Assembly: GCA_934317215.1 (NCBI GenBank)
Contig: CAKREH010000042.1
Location: 1 to 25,059 of the forward strand
DNA: 25,059 nt
From: an uncultured Roseburia sp.
Lineage (GTDB): Bacteria > Bacillota > Clostridia > Lachnospirales > Lachnospiraceae
Direction: 5' to 3'
A program made the position numbers and the translations under genes. This document shows, in pieces, positions 23,112-25,059 of this stretch (within the stretch, counting starts at the first letter, position 1; the number at the start of each line of letters is the position of its first letter). The notes beneath the pieces were generated by a model. That model made no database searches. It was not told where the DNA came from and saw nothing but the letters and a program-made list of their open reading frames with translations.

Positions 23112-24848
23112 TTACTTATGAAACTGCATCTGATACAGTTTCTCATACACACCACCTTTTTCTAACAGTTCCTCATGCGTTCCTTCCTCCGCAATGCCCT
23201 CCTCCGTCAAAACCAGAATTCGCTGTGCATTTTTGATCGTGGAAAGCCGGTGTGCGATCACAAATGTTGTACGGTTCTTTGCCAGTTTTTCCAGAGAATC
23301 CTGCACGACTTTCTCACTTTCATTGTCAAGTGCACTCGTCGCCTCATCAAAGATCAGGATCGGTGGATTCTTTAAAAATACCCTTGCAATGGACAAACGC
23401 TGTTTCTGCCCGCCGGAAAGCTTGATTCCCCGCTGTCCGATATCTGTTTCATACCCATTTGGCAGCGACATGATAAAATCGTGTGCATTGGCATTTTTCG
23501 CCGCTTCAATCACTTCCTCACGTGTTGCATCCGGTTTTCCATAACGGATATTATCAAAAACGGTTCCGACAAACAGATACACATCCTGCTGTACGATACC
23601 GATATGGTCGCGCAGGCTCTTTAACCTGATATCCCGGACATCGCAGCCATCGATCTTAACGGCTCCTGCCGTCACATCATAAAACCTCGGAATCAGTGAA
23701 CACAGTGTACTCTTTCCGGCTCCTGACGACCCCACAAGTGCCATATAAGCCCCCGCCGGAACGTTCAGGTTAATATGATTTAACACACATTCCGTATTTT
23801 CCTCATACTGGAAAGATACATCCTCAAAACTGATATCTCCTCTGACATTGACCAGCTCTTTTGCATCCTCTTTATCTGCAATATCCGGTTCGATCGCCAT
23901 GATCTCCTGAAAACGTTCAAACCCGGTATATCCGTTCTGAAACTGTTCCGTAAAATCGATCAGTGTCCGCACCGGCTCTGTAAACACGCTGATATAAAGC
24001 AAAAATGTGACCAGATCACTGATATCCACACTTCCCTTTGCGATCAGAATGACACCCGCAAGTATGACATTTACCTGGATCAGGGTCGTAAAAGTACCAA
24101 GTCCTGCCGAGAAACTTCCCATATAATAATAACTGTTCTTTTTTGCGCGCAGAAAGCCTTCGTTTCCCTGACGGAATTTTTCTTTTTCGATATCCTCATT
24201 CGCAAATGACTTTACCACACGGATCCCGGACAAATTATCCTCAATCTGCGCATTGATATCGGCGATCCGCTCGCGGTTGCTGCGAAACGCACGTCGCATT
24301 TTTCCGTTCATGTAATAGGCAAACAGAAACATGAACGGCAGCACTGCAAATGCGGCGAGTGCGAGTGACGGTTTGATGCTCATTAAGATTACAAAAGCAC
24401 CAATAATTTTGATCAGGGAAAGGATAATGTTTTCCGGTCCATGATGCATCAGCTCCGTGATATCAAACAGATCCGTCGTGATGCGTGACATCAGCTGTCC
24501 GACTTTCTGATCATCATAAAAGGAAAATGACAGCTTCTGAAAATGTGCAAAAATCTCCGCCCGCATGTCATACTCAATCTTCGCTCCCATCACATGACCC
24601 TGATTTGCAATAAAAAAACGGCTGTAACAGTCTACCGCCACAAGCGCGAATAACATAAGCGCAATCCAACGGATCTGTCCTAAAATCGCATGCGGTTCCA
24701 TATAGATCAATGTAGATGTCACATAACGGATCACAAGCGGTATCACAAGCGCGACCGCCGCAGATACCGTTGCAAAAAACATATCTGCCCAGAACACTCC
24801 CAGATACGGCTTATAATATGAAATCATCTTTTTCAGGTTTTTACTCAT
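23112..24848 (-). CDS. MsbA-type ABC exporter half-transporter (fused permease and ATPase)
   Basis: The 578-aa protein has an N-terminal six-helix exporter domain (about residues 15-300) and a C-terminal ATPase: A-loop region SFQYEENTECVL, Walker A GSSGAGKST (about 370), Q-loop IGIVQQDVYLF, signature LSGGQKQRL, Walker B ILIFDEATSALD and IAHRLST. The motifs are all canonical, so this is a competent half-transporter that could work as a homodimer or pair with a partner outside the window. The SD is AAGGA before the start. The 5' region holds a 24-bp palindrome and a MerR-like promoter element. Drug, lipid or peptide export is typical of the family. The substrate is unknown. Confidence 0.93.
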   Translation of the reverse strand: MSKNLKKMISYYKPYLGVFWADMFFATVSAAVALVIPLVIRYVTSTLIYMEPHAILGQIRWIALMLFALVAVDCYSRFFIANQGHVMGAKIEYDMRAEIFAHFQKLSFSFYDDQKVGQLMSRITTDLFDITELMHHGPENIILSLIKIIGAFVILMSIKPSLALAAFAVLPFMFLFAYYMNGKMRRAFRSNRERIADINAQIEDNLSGIRVVKSFANEDIEKEKFRQGNEGFLRAKKNSYYYMGSFSAGLGTFTTLIQVNVILAGVILIAKGSVDISDLVTFLLYISVFTEPVRTLIDFTEQFQNGYTGFERFQEIMAIEPDIADKEDAKELVNVRGDISFEDVSFQYEENTECVLNHINLNVPAGAYMALVGSSGAGKSTLCSLIPRFYDVTAGAVKIDGCDVRDIRLKSLRDHIGIVQQDVYLFVGTVFDNIRYGKPDATREEVIEAAKNANAHDFIMSLPNGYETDIGQRGIKLSGGQKQRLSIARVFLKNPPILIFDEATSALDNESEKVVQDSLEKLAKNRTTFVIAHRLSTIKNAQRILVLTEEGIAEEGTHEELLEKGGVYEKLYQMQFHK

Positions 24849-24861
24849 AGTATTCCTTGTA

Positions 24862-24885
24862 TGATAATTAGGAAGTTAATTATCA
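24862..24885. promoter_or_regulatory. 24-bp palindrome upstream of the ABC exporter (candidate MarR-type operator)
   Basis: TGATAATTA (24862-24870), a 6-nt spacer and TAATTATCA (24877-24885) form a perfect 9-bp dyad 14 bp upstream of the exporter start codon, overlapping its SD region. MarR-family repressors of drug exporters use AT-rich dyads of this form. Direct evidence is only the symmetry and position. Confidence 0.45.
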
Positions 24886-24959
24886 CACGTTTCCTTTCTT
24901 TTAATATCGTGGTTCAATACAATTCAGATACTATGGACTTTTGATTTGTTTTCTGTAGC

Positions 24960-24993
24960 TTGACTACTCAACTGGAGTGTATTGGATTGTCAA
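24960..24993. promoter_or_regulatory. Overlapping promoter-like -35 elements around an ACTC/GAGT dyad
   Basis: Plus-strand TTGACT (24960-24965) is followed directly by the dyad ACTC-AACTG-GAGT (24966-24978). Minus-strand TTGACA lies at 24993-24988, facing it. A dyad starting directly after the -35 resembles MerR-family promoters, but a convincing -10 at 19-20 bp is not clear on either strand. The plus-strand gene would lie beyond the window edge. Confidence 0.3.
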
Positions 24994-25059
24994 CACTTTT
25001 TCAGACAAATTTTTTTAGGTTATTTTCCCGATATTGTACAGGCGTTTGATACCCTAGGG

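Overview
The window looks like a chromosomal segment of a low-to-mid-GC gut Firmicute, most likely a member of the Lachnospiraceae (Roseburia/Agathobacter-like). The pointers are the strong AGGAGG-type ribosome binding sites, TTGACA-N17-TATAAT promoters, a class of T-box leader, NfnAB, a YtrA-type GntR/ABC operon, BspA-like LRR surface proteins with Big_2, InlB-type and Fn3 modules, and an Rpn remnant. Assignment to a genus is inference. No rRNA, tRNA, CRISPR array, phage or intact insertion sequence is visible.

Layout. (1) 1-6.3 kb: one giant minus-strand gene for a secreted modular protein with a papain-like cysteine peptidase core and about 30 LRR_5 repeats, part of which is a very recent 519-bp tandem duplication. 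(2) 6.3-8.6 kb: a small XRE regulator on the plus strand, a C-terminal remnant of an Rpn-type nuclease/transposase, and a two-gene minus-strand operon of poorly characterised proteins, the first with a FliD-C-like segment. (3) 8.8-10.8 kb: a plus-strand operon of YtrA-like GntR repressor, ABC ATPase and ABC-2 permease, with a strong promoter, candidate operator and terminator. (4) 10.8-16.0 kb: a minus-strand CtpE-like P-type ATPase, then the electron-bifurcating transhydrogenase genes nfnA-nfnB with a terminator. (5) 16.1-19.6 kb: a minus-strand three-gene amino-acid ABC importer (TrpXYZ type) behind a T-box leader whose specifier reads UGG (Trp). An unusually long, hairpin-rich insert separates the T-box terminator from trpX. 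(6) 19.6-20.7 kb: a divergent tandem hemerythrin protein. (7) 20.8-23.0 kb: a minus-strand operon of two G3E/CobW GTPases, one with an 11-residue His-rich repeat tract and one fused to a YcgQ/DUF1980-like tail. (8) 23.1-25.06 kb: an MsbA-type ABC exporter half-transporter on the minus strand, preceded by a 24-bp palindrome and a MerR-like promoter at the window edge.

The genes mostly form independent small operons: envelope/surface, drug or peptide export (YtrA operon, MsbA-like exporter), ion transport (P-type ATPase), redox balance (NfnAB, hemerythrin), tryptophan uptake and metal handling (CobW pair). I do not see one clear new multi-gene defence or mobile system. The least explained items are the structured element between the Trp T-box and trpX, the FliD-C-like gene pair, and the CobW/DUF1980 plus His-repeat CobW pair.
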